A stretch of 64,000 nucleotides of DNA from Neorhizobium populisoli (lineage in GTDB: Bacteria; Pseudomonadota; Alphaproteobacteria; Rhizobiales; Rhizobiaceae): positions 372,001 through 436,000 of the forward strand of contig NZ_JAHYCB010000003.1 of assembly GCF_019430945.1 (NCBI RefSeq). The letters are read 5' to 3'. The translations under genes were made by a program, and so were the position numbers. Numbering within the stretch: the stretch's first letter is position 1; the number at the start of each line of letters is the position of its first letter. This document shows, piece after piece, positions 37,219 through 46,143 of the stretch. Below the pieces are notes generated by a model. The model was not told the origin of the DNA and did not search any database. It was given only the letters and a program-made list of their open reading frames with translations.

Positions 37219-37235
37219 CAATTGCTCGGCAATTG
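37219..37235. promoter_or_regulatory. Putative LysR operator (CAATTGC-TCG-GCAATTG)
   Basis: Perfect seven-base arms with a three-base spacer, in the middle of the 100-base gap between divergent LysR and SDR genes. The position and symmetry fit a LysR recognition site. Confidence 0.6.
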
Positions 37236-37287
37236 TTCTGAATTGGCGTCAGGCATATCTCTTGGTCACCAACCAAGGAGAGATGTC

Positions 37288-38028
37288 ATGAGCATCAACG
37301 AACAACGCGTCGCCATCGTTACCGGCGCATCGAAGGGCATCGGCAGAGCCATCGCGCTACGCCTTGCCAATGACGGCATTGCCGTCGTCGTCAACTACGC
37401 ATCGAGCCGTGCTGCCGCCGACGAAGCCGTGGCCGAAATCGAATCTGCAGGTGGCAAGGCGATTGCCGTGCAGGCAGATGTCGGCGGAGCAACGGCGATG
37501 AGCGATCTTTTCGACGCCGCGGAAAAGGCATTCGGCCACGTGGATATTCTCGTCAACAACGCCGGCATCATGAAGTTCGCCATGCTGGCCGATACCGATG
37601 ACGCGCTTTTCGACCAGCACATCGTCACCAACGTGACCGGCGTGTTCCGCGGCATTCGCGAAGCGGGAAAACGCCTGCGCGAGGGCGGCCGCGTCATCAA
37701 CTTTTCATCCAGCACCGTCGGCCTCTATGGCCCGGGCTACGGCGCTTATGTCGCCAGCAAGTCCGCCGTCGAAGCCCTGACGCATGTCGCATCGAAGGAG
37801 TTCGGCAAGCGTCATATCACCGTCAACGCCGTCGCCCCCGGCCCGGTCGAAACCGAGCTGTTCATGAACGGCAAGTCGGACGAACTGGTGCAGCGGATCG
37901 TCGGCACCATTCCGCTTGGCCGTCTTGGCCAGCCGGACGACATCGCTTCGGTCGTGTCCTTCCTGGCGAGCCCGGAAAGCGGCTGGATAAACGGTCAGGT
38001 GCTGCGCGCCAATGGCGGCATGATCTGA
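37288..38028 (+). CDS. Short-chain dehydrogenase/reductase
   Basis: 246 residues, classical SDR. The cofactor loop is TGASKGIGRA (about 12-21), NNAG near 90, catalytic Ser in INFSSSTVG (about 138), and Tyr-Lys in YVASK (about 154-158). NYASS after strand 2 suggests NADP(H). It is probably a 3-oxoacyl or sugar/alcohol reductase; substrate unknown. The start is ATG 37288 with AAGGAGAG upstream. The tautomerase gene follows after 21 bases. Confidence 0.93.
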   Translation: MSINEQRVAIVTGASKGIGRAIALRLANDGIAVVVNYASSRAAADEAVAEIESAGGKAIAVQADVGGATAMSDLFDAAEKAFGHVDILVNNAGIMKFAMLADTDDALFDQHIVTNVTGVFRGIREAGKRLREGGRVINFSSSTVGLYGPGYGAYVASKSAVEALTHVASKEFGKRHITVNAVAPGPVETELFMNGKSDELVQRIVGTIPLGRLGQPDDIASVVSFLASPESGWINGQVLRANGGMI

Positions 38029-38049
38029 GAAAACAGAAAGGAAAAACCG

Positions 38050-38268
38050 ATGCCATTCATTAACATCAAAACCCCCGAAGGCGCGCTGAGCCGTGCCCAG
38101 AAGGAAGAAATCATGCACCGTGCGACGGACATGCTGGTGGAGTATTTCTCCGAAGCAGCCCGGCCGCATACCATGGTGCTGATCGAGGAAGTCAAGGACG
38201 GCGGTTACGGCCGCGCCGACGAGATCTTCATCCTGCCTCCGGAATACCGGGCGAAGGACCCCGTCTAG
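38050..38268 (+). CDS. 4-oxalocrotonate-tautomerase-family enzyme
   Basis: 72 residues, the short tautomerase fold. After Met removal the catalytic proline is Pro-1 (MPFINIK). LIEEV and the GGYGRADE segment follow the family pattern. Such enzymes isomerise enol/keto forms of small acids or act on xenobiotics. Coupled to the SDR gene and probably under the same LysR regulator. Confidence 0.88.
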   Translation: MPFINIKTPEGALSRAQKEEIMHRATDMLVEYFSEAARPHTMVLIEEVKDGGYGRADEIFILPPEYRAKDPV

Positions 38269-38362
38269 TTCAACGCAAAACTGCTTTCTCGGCCCGGAGA
38301 ATTACGATCATCAGATTATCGCACCTGCCTCATGCAGCTGCGATGATCTCCAGGCGTATCGA

Positions 38363-39883
38363 CTATTTTGAAACCTGGGCCACGTAGCGTGCCGCCAGGA
38401 GCAGCAACATCATCGTCGGATTGGCTCCGCCACCAGTGGGCAAAACAGAGGTCGCGAGCAAACGAACATTTGGGACAGCAAACATTCGCAGGTCGATATC
38501 GACGACACCCTCATCTGGAGTCCGTCCCATGCGCGTGGAGCCAGTGGGATGATAGATACCGCCACCGAGCGCCATTTCCCCTTCTGCTGCACCTTCCGGC
38601 TTCCGCATGAATTCGGTCGAAGCAGACAACGGGAGCTTGCGCCACATGGCTTGGAAGACATCGACTGCGTGCGTCAGATTTGCCTTGTCGCTGTCGGTAA
38701 CCGTCCAGGTAATCTCGGCCAAAGGCTTGCCAAACACATCCTCCCTGTTTTTCGACAGGGATATCCTGTTCTCCTGCGAGGGCTCCTGCTCGATAACCAT
38801 ATGCACCGGCAGCTTCGCTCCATCTGGAAACAGCAAGCGTTTGCCGTAAAACCTTGCCCACACCGCCCTTATCAACCAGGGAGCGGTGCGGATAAGTCCG
38901 AGTATATCCGACGCGCCGGGAAGCCGCCTTTTCTGTAAACTGCGGAATATGTTACGCAAAACGTCAAATCCGCCGTTACCGTCAGTCTCAAAGGCAATAT
39001 GCGCAAAACTGGCAGGGGCAGCAGCACGGATATCGGCGTCTTGACCGAGTTCAAAGCGCAGATTGCGCATCGTCCCGTTGCTTTCGAAACGAAAACCGAC
39101 ATGCCGGTTCAACTCGGCCCGCGCCCGCGTCACCATTTCCCCGACTGGAACGGAGAGATGATCGCTGAAATATCGTCCCAGTGCCGGCGAAGTGCGGGAT
39201 ACGATTTCCCCGTTCTGAAAATCCATCAGCAATGCGAGACGGGTGGTCTCGATGGCTCCTGCAGCGATGATGATGTGATCGGCTGATACCGACAACTCGT
39301 CACCGGAAACCGTCCGAGCCCGGACCTTCCGCAACAAACCATCCTGAACAGAAAAATCCGTCGCGGTTGCATTCAGCCAGATCTCGAGATTGGGCAGCGT
39401 TCTTGCCTTCTCCTGTAACAGATTGAAAACGTTTCTTTTCTTGAAGGGAGGCCATTTGGCGAGGCGCGCGACATGAGTAGGCGAGGACAATTCAGGCAGG
39501 TCATAATCGCCGCCGGAAAGATCGAACTGCGCCTGTATTCCTGGAATAAACGGGTCGAGCTCGCGCATGGAAATAGGCCACTCGGCCGCCTTCAGATCCG
39601 CCTCCTGAAACGGTATGAGCGCCCCACCCCATCTTGTCGATGTGCCGCCGATACATCTGAATCGGCCGTGCGCAGCGCCACTGTAAACGGACTTCAGATG
39701 GACGACCTCGTTGAGCGGGTGCTCGTCCTCCTCCTGGTGAAACCCACCGGATTCAAGGCATACGACCTTATGTCCGGCCTCCGCCAGCCATACACTGGTC
39801 AGCAAGCCGACGGTCCCGCCGCCGATTATCAGAAACTCGGCCGTGATCTCAGCCGCCTTCGCACCGGCGAGGTCCTTGATCAT
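38363..39883 (-). CDS. GMC-type FAD oxidoreductase
   Basis: 506 residues. N-terminal FAD loop IIGGGTVGLLTSVWLAE (about 19-35), RCIGGTSTRWGG (about 76-87) and the C-terminal GMC_oxred_C signature with HPTGSTRMG (catalytic His near 447) and a final GGANPTMMLLLLAARYV. It oxidises an alcohol or sugar hydroxyl; substrate unknown. The ATG at 39883 overlaps the stop of the upstream aldo/keto reductase gene by four bases (39880-39883), so the two work as a pair. Confidence 0.9.
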   Translation of the reverse strand: MIKDLAGAKAAEITAEFLIIGGGTVGLLTSVWLAEAGHKVVCLESGGFHQEEDEHPLNEVVHLKSVYSGAAHGRFRCIGGTSTRWGGALIPFQEADLKAAEWPISMRELDPFIPGIQAQFDLSGGDYDLPELSSPTHVARLAKWPPFKKRNVFNLLQEKARTLPNLEIWLNATATDFSVQDGLLRKVRARTVSGDELSVSADHIIIAAGAIETTRLALLMDFQNGEIVSRTSPALGRYFSDHLSVPVGEMVTRARAELNRHVGFRFESNGTMRNLRFELGQDADIRAAAPASFAHIAFETDGNGGFDVLRNIFRSLQKRRLPGASDILGLIRTAPWLIRAVWARFYGKRLLFPDGAKLPVHMVIEQEPSQENRISLSKNREDVFGKPLAEITWTVTDSDKANLTHAVDVFQAMWRKLPLSASTEFMRKPEGAAEGEMALGGGIYHPTGSTRMGRTPDEGVVDIDLRMFAVPNVRLLATSVLPTGGGANPTMMLLLLAARYVAQVSK

Positions 39884-40686
39884 TGGGCCGTCTCTGCGAT
39901 TCTCGCATATTGCTTCATACGTTCAGGCTTCAGCGTGCTGACGAGGATGGCACCGTCCTTGTTGCGCTTCAACGCGTCGGACAAAATCTGTTCGACAGAG
40001 GCGGTACTGCCGTTTTTGCGCGCGCCGCTCACATAACCATAGGTAACCTGCATCGGCAGGCCATAGCGACCCAGCAAATCAGCTTCCCGGCCTTCCAGGC
40101 TGTCAAGCACCTGCACATATTGGCAAAGACCAATGCATTCTTCCGCGATCGGTCCCACTCGGTCTATCGTGCTTGCGATACCGAAATATCGAATCTTGCC
40201 GGACTTCACTGTATCCTGAAGCCAGGAAAGCCATTCATCGGTTCTGAATGATTCAGGATCCGGCTCATGCAGGGTGTAGACATCAATATGGTCTCGCCCG
40301 AGCCGCTTAAGGCTCTGCTCCAGGGCAACCTTCGCCCGCGAAAGACCGAAGTCTTTCGTCGGCCTAGAAATCGGCTTTATCAGCCTGCCGACAACCTTCC
40401 TGAGAAAGATCGCAGTGTCGAATTGAGATTCCCCACCTGGCGAGTAGATTCCAACCTTGGTGGTGACCGTGAGATCTGGATGCTCTCGCAGGACTTGGTT
40501 GAGATCCCGTTCCGCAGCGCCGAAACCGTAGTAAGGCGCAGTATCGAAATGGGTGAAGCCGGCATCAACCGCAGATTTAAGCAGCCTGTACCGCTTATCC
40601 TTGCTTCCAGCATTGAAAAGCGAGGCAGTTCCCAAAGCAAATTTAGAACAACGCAATTCAATCCCTGGTATATTAACCTGCTTCAA
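39880..40686 (-). CDS. Aldo/keto reductase
   Basis: 268 residues. The barrel's catalytic residues are present: FDTAPYYG (Asp, Tyr near 48-55), TTKVG (Lys near 76), and YTLHEPDP (His near 137). SLKRLGRDHIDVY is the family signature. Somewhat shorter than typical AKRs (about 290-320), as a C-terminal cofactor segment is compact. First gene of a coupled pair with the GMC oxidoreductase; a shared substrate is likely. The upstream sequence is AT-rich. Confidence 0.9.
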   Translation of the reverse strand: MKQVNIPGIELRCSKFALGTASLFNAGSKDKRYRLLKSAVDAGFTHFDTAPYYGFGAAERDLNQVLREHPDLTVTTKVGIYSPGGESQFDTAIFLRKVVGRLIKPISRPTKDFGLSRAKVALEQSLKRLGRDHIDVYTLHEPDPESFRTDEWLSWLQDTVKSGKIRYFGIASTIDRVGPIAEECIGLCQYVQVLDSLEGREADLLGRYGLPMQVTYGYVSGARKNGSTASVEQILSDALKRNKDGAILVSTLKPERMKQYARIAETAQ

Positions 40687-40856
40687 ACCGATCTCCTTGA
40701 AATTTTTCCCAAACTACAAGGTTTAAATCCGAAGTCCAACAAAACTCACCGGCAATTATCATATAGTTAAGACGGCGGCTTCGCGGCTTACACCATGATC
40801 AAACCTGGAAGATGACCGACGCCTGTTTACGGGATTTGTACTAAACAATTAAAACA

Positions 40857-40909
40857 AAACCGCCTGCCCGCAAGCACTCAAGACGTGCACTCGCAGAGCA
40901 GGCGGTTTG
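40857..40909 (-). terminator. Intrinsic terminator of the GNAT gene
   Basis: On the minus strand AAACCGCCTGC pairs with GCAGGCGGTTT over 11 bases with a long internal region, then TTTTGTTTTAATT. It begins about 43 bases after the GNAT stop. Confidence 0.75.
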
Positions 40910-40951
40910 GGGACAGATCGTTCAGACGCGAGGCCTCTGGAATGATTTATA

Positions 40952-41521
40952 TCAGGCCAGCTTGCGTCCGCTTGCAACGATCATGCCCGCGGCACCTTCC
41001 AGCCAGCCGGCCTTCAGCTCAAGCGCTAGAAAGCGCTCGCGCTGGAACGGGCCGGGCATGACGAGATGCCGGGTCTTGTCGGCAAAGAAGCCGAAACGCT
41101 CGTAATAAGCCGCGTCGCCGACGAGCAGAACGGCGCCATGCTCGCGCTTGTGAGCCTCAGCGATCGCCGCACGCATCAGCGCGCCGCCAATGCCCTTGCC
41201 TTCATGGGCGCAATCGACCGCCAGCGGGCCGAGCAGCAAGGCTTCGAGCGCCTGGCCGTCCGGCGAAATACCGGCCTCGATATTCCACAGGCGCACCGTG
41301 CCGATGACATGGCCATGGCTGTCACGGGCAACCAGCGCCAGGCCTTCGGCCGGAACGCGGTTGCGGCGGATCTTTTCCGACGACTTCTTGCGGCGATCGG
41401 CGCCCATGACGCGATCGAGCAGGGTTTCGCGAGCCACGACGTCAGCCGGGTTTTCGGCATCGATGGTGAAAGTGTTGTTCGGCGCAAACAGGGCGCGGAC
41501 AGAATCAAGAACAGTGGCCAT
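40952..41521 (-). CDS. GNAT N-acetyltransferase (YhbS-like)
   Basis: 189 residues. Acetyl-CoA pyrophosphate loop HEGKGIGGALMRAAIAEA (about 115-132) with the preceding LLGPLAVD strand; AAYYERFGFF is the following family segment. The fold acetylates an amine on a small molecule or protein. It lies directly downstream of the decarboxylase gene in the same direction, separated by 120 bases. A polyamine-related role is possible from position only. Confidence 0.88.
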   Translation of the reverse strand: MATVLDSVRALFAPNNTFTIDAENPADVVARETLLDRVMGADRRKKSSEKIRRNRVPAEGLALVARDSHGHVIGTVRLWNIEAGISPDGQALEALLLGPLAVDCAHEGKGIGGALMRAAIAEAHKREHGAVLLVGDAAYYERFGFFADKTRHLVMPGPFQRERFLALELKAGWLEGAAGMIVASGRKLA

Positions 41522-41641
41522 CTTGGCCTCCCGAACTCAAAACCGATTCAGACGGTATCGGAGGATCATTGTGAATTCGCGGCTCCCGCCTGGAGGAACG
41601 GGGGCCGCGGCAATCAGGTCACGTCAGACCAGCAAAACGCC

Positions 41642-42775
41642 TTAGATGACGTAGGCCTTGAGCGGGTCGAAACCGTTGAACGCAACGGCCGAATAGGTGG
41701 TCGTGTAGGCGCCTGTGCCTTCGATCAGAACTTCGTCGCCGATCGAAAGGGTGATCGGCAGCGGGTACATGTTCTTCTCGTACAGCACGTCGGCGCTGTC
41801 GCAGGTCGGGCCGGCTAGAACGCAGGGCTCCATTTCGTCGCTGTCGCGCTCGGTGCGGATCGGATAACGAATGGCTTCGTCCATGGTTTCGGCGAGACCG
41901 CCGAACTTGCCGATGTCGAGGAAAACCCAACGGTGGTTGTCGTTGTCGGACTTCTTCGACACGAGGACGACTTCAGCCTTGATCACGCCAGCATTGCCGA
42001 CCATGCCGCGACCCGGCTCGATGATCGTCTTCGGCAGGTTGTTGCCGAAATGCTTGCGGAGCGAAGCGAAGATCGCCTTGCCGTATTCTTCGGCCTTCGG
42101 CACGTCGCGCAGGTACTTGGTCGGAAAACCGCCGCCCATGTTGACCATCTGCAGCACGATGCCCTGCTTTGCGAGCTGGCCGAAGACACGCTTGGCATCG
42201 GCAAGAGCCGCATCCCAGGCATCGACCTTGGTCATCTGCGAGCCGACATGGAAGGATACGCCGTAGGACTCGAGGCCGAGCTGGTGAGCGTAGACGAGAA
42301 CGTCGACGGCCATCTGCGGTACGCAGCCGAACTTGCGGGAAAGCGGCCATTCGGCGCCTTCACCATCGGTCAGCACGCGGCAGAATACCTTCGCACCCGG
42401 AGCAGCACGGGCAATCTTCTCGACTTCCTCATGGCTGTCGGTGGCGAAGAGGCCAACGCCGAGCGCGAAGGCACGAGCGATGTCGCGCTCCTTCTTGATC
42501 GTGTTACCGAAGGAGATGCGGTCGGCCGTTGCACCGGCGTCGAGTGCCATCTGGATTTCGGCGACGGAAGCGCAATCGAAGCTCGAGCCGAGAGAGGCGA
42601 GCAGCTTGAGGATTGCCGGTTCCGGGTTTGCCTTGACCGCATAGTAGATCGCGCTATCCGGCAGGGCATGACGGAACGCATGGAAATTGTCGCGCACGAC
42701 GTCGAGATCGACAACCAGGCACGGGCCTTCCGGACGACGGGTCTTGATGAAATCGAGGATACGAGCAGTGGTCAC
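41642..42775 (-). CDS. Ornithine/lysine decarboxylase (fold type III, PLP)
   Basis: 377 residues. The PLP lysine is in YYAVKANPEP (about 46-50), the phosphate/sugar-binding region SFHVGSQ near 180, EPGRGMVGNAG near 265, and the catalytic Cys in GPTCDSADVL near 325. This is eukaryotic-type ornithine decarboxylase, which in rhizobia also accepts lysine; it makes putrescine (or cadaverine). The start codon is GTG 42775 with AAGGGA seven bases upstream. An unusually long leader of about 430 bases precedes it. Confidence 0.93.
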   Translation of the reverse strand: MTTARILDFIKTRRPEGPCLVVDLDVVRDNFHAFRHALPDSAIYYAVKANPEPAILKLLASLGSSFDCASVAEIQMALDAGATADRISFGNTIKKERDIARAFALGVGLFATDSHEEVEKIARAAPGAKVFCRVLTDGEGAEWPLSRKFGCVPQMAVDVLVYAHQLGLESYGVSFHVGSQMTKVDAWDAALADAKRVFGQLAKQGIVLQMVNMGGGFPTKYLRDVPKAEEYGKAIFASLRKHFGNNLPKTIIEPGRGMVGNAGVIKAEVVLVSKKSDNDNHRWVFLDIGKFGGLAETMDEAIRYPIRTERDSDEMEPCVLAGPTCDSADVLYEKNMYPLPITLSIGDEVLIEGTGAYTTTYSAVAFNGFDPLKAYVI

Positions 42776-43302
42776 GGGTCAGTCCCTTCAAATCTCAAGG
42801 CTCCGGCTATGAACCGGAGGACAAAGGACGAATGAACATGCGCCAGGACCAGTCGGTGGAGACACTGGTACCTTGACACGCTCAAACGCGCGGTAAGTAG
42901 ATCAACGTCCTGCCACGGACAATGATCCGGCTTTGTCTGCCATGGATTGGAGGGAGGTCCCTACCGCACTTCCGGCAATGATGGTGTGCCTCTTCAGTAA
43001 CCCCCGCTGATGGAAAGCAGGGAGAGAACAAAAAGGCCCGCACCGTCGTTGCTTCAGATGTCCTCGCATTTCCCGGATGGCCGGAATAGCGACTGGAGGG
43101 GTTAGTTCCAGGTACCTTACCGATGACCTCACCAAATAGAGGGTCGGCGGACACCCACGGGCACGTGCGACTTTGGGCTGACCGGGAGATAAGAATATTC
43201 GCGGTCATAATCAAGAGTTTTTTTGACCTTCATCGAAAATTCGCATTGCACATGGAAAGAGAACATCCCACCTAAAAATTCGCAGAACCAATGGGGTGAC
43301 AT
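42776..43302 (-). promoter_or_regulatory. Long structured leader of the decarboxylase gene, candidate speF RNA element
   Basis: About 430 bases upstream of the decarboxylase start contain no convincing gene. Stem-loops include CTCCGG/CCGGAG (42801-42819) just before the ribosome site and ACCAGT/ACTGGT (42848-42869). A GGGCCTTTTTG run, possibly a terminator, lies near 43033-43045. A 110-codon frame (42882-43214) is open but does not look like a protein. Alphaproteobacteria carry the speF cis-RNA motif in front of ornithine decarboxylase genes; I could not check the consensus. Confidence 0.5.
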
Positions 43303-44199
43303 TTGGATACGCTGACGCGCATGCGGGCCTTCATCGATGTGGTTGAAGCAGAAGGCTTTTCAGCCGCAGCCCGGAGGACCGGTCGATCCAAGGCGCTGCT
43401 CTCCAAATATGTGCGCGAACTGGAGGACGATCTGGGCGCGCTTCTCCTCAACAGGACGACCCGCCAGTTCTCCATGACCGAGGCCGGCCATACGTATTAT
43501 CGCACCGCTGCCGACATCCTGAAGGAGATCGACAATCTCGCCGACCTGGTGCGCGAGAACAATGCCGATCTGAAGGGGCGCCTGCGCGTTTCCGTACCGC
43601 GCACCTTCATCGATGCGGAAGTCGGCCAGTCACTGATCGATTTCGCCAAGGGTCATCCAGATGTCCAACTGGAGATCGTCGCGGAAGACCGGTTCGTCGA
43701 CCTGATCGAGGAAAACTTCGATCTCGCGATCCGGATCACCAAGCTCGAGGATTCCGGCCTGATCGCCCGCAAGCTCTCCGATTTTCGGGTCTATGCGGTC
43801 GCGACGACCGATTTCGTGGCCGAATACGGCCCGCTCGAACATCCGCAGGACCTGAACCGCGTCCCCTTCATCATCGACACCAATCTGCGCTGGCACAATA
43901 GCGTTCGGTTCACGGACACCGACGGCTCGACGATTTCGGTCGCCGTTGCCGGGCCGATCGAAATCAATACCCCGCAAGCGACCTTGCGCGCCGCCCGCGC
44001 CGGCTTAGGCGTTGCGATCGTCCCTGATTTCATCGCGGCCAATGCATTGCAGACCGGCGAACTCGTCTCGCTGTTTGACGAATATATTCCGAAAGACCGC
44101 GGCATCTATGCCGTCTACCCGCATCGTCGGTATCTGCCGGCAAAGGTCAGAAGCTTCGTCGATTTTCTCGCAGCCTGGTTCCGTCGCCAGCAGCCCTGA
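43303..44199 (+). CDS. LysR-family transcriptional regulator
   Basis: 298 residues. Winged helix with GFSAAARRTGRSKALLSKYVRELE (about 18-41), then an effector domain that ends with the RGIYAVYPHRRYLPAKVRSFVDFL segment of LysR regulators. The start codon is TTG 43303 with GGGGTG upstream; ATG 43321 is an alternative. Divergent from the decarboxylase leader, and a RIME repeat follows downstream. Target genes are not clear. Confidence 0.92.
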   Translation: MDTLTRMRAFIDVVEAEGFSAAARRTGRSKALLSKYVRELEDDLGALLLNRTTRQFSMTEAGHTYYRTAADILKEIDNLADLVRENNADLKGRLRVSVPRTFIDAEVGQSLIDFAKGHPDVQLEIVAEDRFVDLIEENFDLAIRITKLEDSGLIARKLSDFRVYAVATTDFVAEYGPLEHPQDLNRVPFIIDTNLRWHNSVRFTDTDGSTISVAVAGPIEINTPQATLRAARAGLGVAIVPDFIAANALQTGELVSLFDEYIPKDRGIYAVYPHRRYLPAKVRSFVDFLAAWFRRQQP

Positions 44200-44273
44200 C
44201 CACTTGGAAGTGAGTCGAAATTCCGTCCTATTTACGCTGCAAAGCACAAACGGACGAGATATAGGAATCAACT

Positions 44274-44406
44274 CGGAGCCCCCTCATCCGCCCTTCGGGC
44301 ACCTTCTACCCTAGGGGAGAAGGGAAAAGCCGCAACGCCACCGTCCCCCTCTACCCATCGAGGAGAGGGTATCCGAGCGAAGCGGAGGACGGGTGAGGGG
44401 GCTCCG
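44274..44406. repeat. RIME-like palindromic element (133 bp)
   Basis: The 17-bp terminal inverted repeats CGGAGCCCCCTCATCCG (44274-44290) and CGGGTGAGGGGGCTCCG (44390-44406) match at 16 of 17 positions. The interior has further complementary blocks (CTTCTACCCTAGGGGAGAAG and CCTCTACCCATCGAGGAGAGGG). This layout is typical of rhizobial intergenic mosaic elements, short non-coding mobile-type repeats. It sits 37 bases upstream of the DUF1007 gene. Confidence 0.85.
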
Positions 44407-44443
44407 GGTAAATCCATTTGTTAAAAAGCCAGGACAACGCCGC

Positions 44444-45088
44444 ATGCGATCGAGAAGACTGACCCTTGCAGCGCTGGCATTCTGCGCCGCCCCTCTGCCC
44501 GCCCTCGCCCACCCGCATATCTTCGCGGAAGCAAGGCTCGAAGTCGTCGCGGGCGCCGATGGCAATGTCGCGGAGCTCCAGAATGTCTGGCGCTTCGACG
44601 AGGTCTTCTCCTCCAGCGTGCTTCTCGATTTCGACAAGAACACCGATTTGAAGCTCGACGCCAAGGAACTCGCAGAACTCGGTGAGACGATGCGCAAGTC
44701 GCTTGCGGACTATCACTATTTCACCACCATCACGGTGAATGGCGCGAGCGTCGGCGTGACGAAGCCGGATGTCATCCACGCGACGCTGGACGGCAACCAG
44801 CTTCTCGTCATCTTCGCCGTGAAGCCCGAAAAGCCGGTGCAGCTGAAGGGCCGCCTTACCTTCGGCATCTACGACCCGACCATGTACACCTCGATCGACT
44901 TCCCGACCGACAAGGACCTCATCGCCAAAGGCGCAGGTTTTGCAAAGTGCCAGCACAAGGTCGTGCGGCCGGACCCGGACGAAATCATCTCGCAGAACAG
45001 CGCCAGCCTGACGGACGCCTTCTTCAATGATCCGACCGGCACCGACATGACCAAACTCTTCGCCACCCGGCTGGAAGTGACATGCTGA
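44444..45088 (+). CDS. DUF1007 periplasmic protein (metal-transporter partner)
   Basis: 214 residues. A signal peptide (MRSRRLTLAALAFCAAPLPALA) is followed by HPHIFAEARLEV, the conserved DUF1007 start with metal-binding histidines. FDEVFSSSVLLDFDKNTDLKLD looks like an EF-hand-style loop. DUF1007 genes accompany NicO/RcnA-type nickel-cobalt transporters. The start is ATG 44444; the stop overlaps the NicO gene start by seven bases. Confidence 0.88.
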   Translation: MRSRRLTLAALAFCAAPLPALAHPHIFAEARLEVVAGADGNVAELQNVWRFDEVFSSSVLLDFDKNTDLKLDAKELAELGETMRKSLADYHYFTTITVNGASVGVTKPDVIHATLDGNQLLVIFAVKPEKPVQLKGRLTFGIYDPTMYTSIDFPTDKDLIAKGAGFAKCQHKVVRPDPDEIISQNSASLTDAFFNDPTGTDMTKLFATRLEVTC

Positions 45089-46143
45089 ACAACCGCCGTG
45101 CCTTCGCCCTTGCCGCGCTGACTTTGCTGGCAGTCGCCAGCGTCGCGCATGCGCAATCCCCGCTCGGCGTCGGCTCGGCCGAACCGTCGTTTTCCATCGG
45201 CGGCCCGCTTGGTCCCTTCTTCGGTTGGATCAACCACTATCAGCAGGCTTTTTACCGCTCGCTCACCGGCGCGCTGAAAGCGATGCGCCAAGACCCCTCG
45301 GCGCTTTATGGCCTGATCGGCCTTTCCTTCGCCTATGGCGTCTTCCATGCCGCCGGCCCCGGCCACGGCAAGGCCGTCATCTCCTCCTACATGATCGCCA
45401 ACGAGATCGCCCTGAAGCGCGGCATCGTCATTTCCTTCATCTCGGCCATGCTGCAGGGTGTGGTGGCGATCGCGCTGGTCGGTGCCGCCTTTTTCGTGCT
45501 GCGCGGGTCGGGCATCACCATGACGGCAGCGACCCAGGCAATGGAGATTGCCAGTTTCGCACTGGTCGCCCTGTTCGGTGCCTGGCTGCTGGTGAAGAAA
45601 ATCCGCGCGCTACGCATGCGCGTCGTCCGCGTGCCCGAAACCGCAACGGCCATGCTCTTCAACGCCCCGTCAACCGGGCGAAACTCGACGGGCCTGAAAT
45701 TCCAGGCGGTGGAGATCGACGATCACGACTACCAGGGTGACCGCGATTATTGCGAAACCTGCGGCGTCAGCCATATGCCCGATCCCGAGATGCTGAAAGC
45801 CAAGGATTTCAGCCTGCGGGAGGCGTGGTCGGCGATCATCGCGGTCGGCCTGCGCCCTTGTTCCGGTGCGATCCTTGTCATGAGCTTTTCGCTGCTGAAC
45901 AGCCTTTATCTCGGCGGCATCCTGTCCGTCTTCGCCATGTCTGTCGGCACGGCAATCACCGTCGCGATCCTTGCGATTCTAGCCGTCTCGGCAAAGGATA
46001 TCGCGCTGAAGATCGCCGGCCCGAGTTCGCGCACCGGTCGGCGGATCAGCCATGCCATAGAGATCGGCGGCGCACTCTTCGTGCTTCTGGTTGGCCTGTC
46101 GCTGCTTGGCGCATCGCTGCAAAGCACAAGCATCGGCGGCTAG
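45082..46143 (+). CDS. NicO/RcnA-type nickel-cobalt transporter
   Basis: 353 residues with about seven transmembrane helices. FHAAGPGHGKAVISSYM (about 90-106) is the NicO family metal-binding motif; a second, GLRPCSGAILVMSFSL, lies near 258-273. Between them a cytoplasmic or periplasmic loop has DYCETCGVSH. An N-terminal signal-like helix (to about residue 24) is present. The protein moves Ni2+ or Co2+ across the inner membrane; direction is not decided by sequence. Coupled to the DUF1007 gene by a seven-base overlap. Confidence 0.9.
   Translation: MLNNRRAFALAALTLLAVASVAHAQSPLGVGSAEPSFSIGGPLGPFFGWINHYQQAFYRSLTGALKAMRQDPSALYGLIGLSFAYGVFHAAGPGHGKAVISSYMIANEIALKRGIVISFISAMLQGVVAIALVGAAFFVLRGSGITMTAATQAMEIASFALVALFGAWLLVKKIRALRMRVVRVPETATAMLFNAPSTGRNSTGLKFQAVEIDDHDYQGDRDYCETCGVSHMPDPEMLKAKDFSLREAWSAIIAVGLRPCSGAILVMSFSLLNSLYLGGILSVFAMSVGTAITVAILAILAVSAKDIALKIAGPSSRTGRRISHAIEIGGALFVLLVGLSLLGASLQSTSIGG

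Noticed and set aside
42882..43214. A 110-residue gene in the decarboxylase leader
   Set aside because: The product is Ser/Arg/Pro-rich without structure, lacks a ribosome site, and the region is better explained as a structured leader. A short upstream ORF cannot be excluded.
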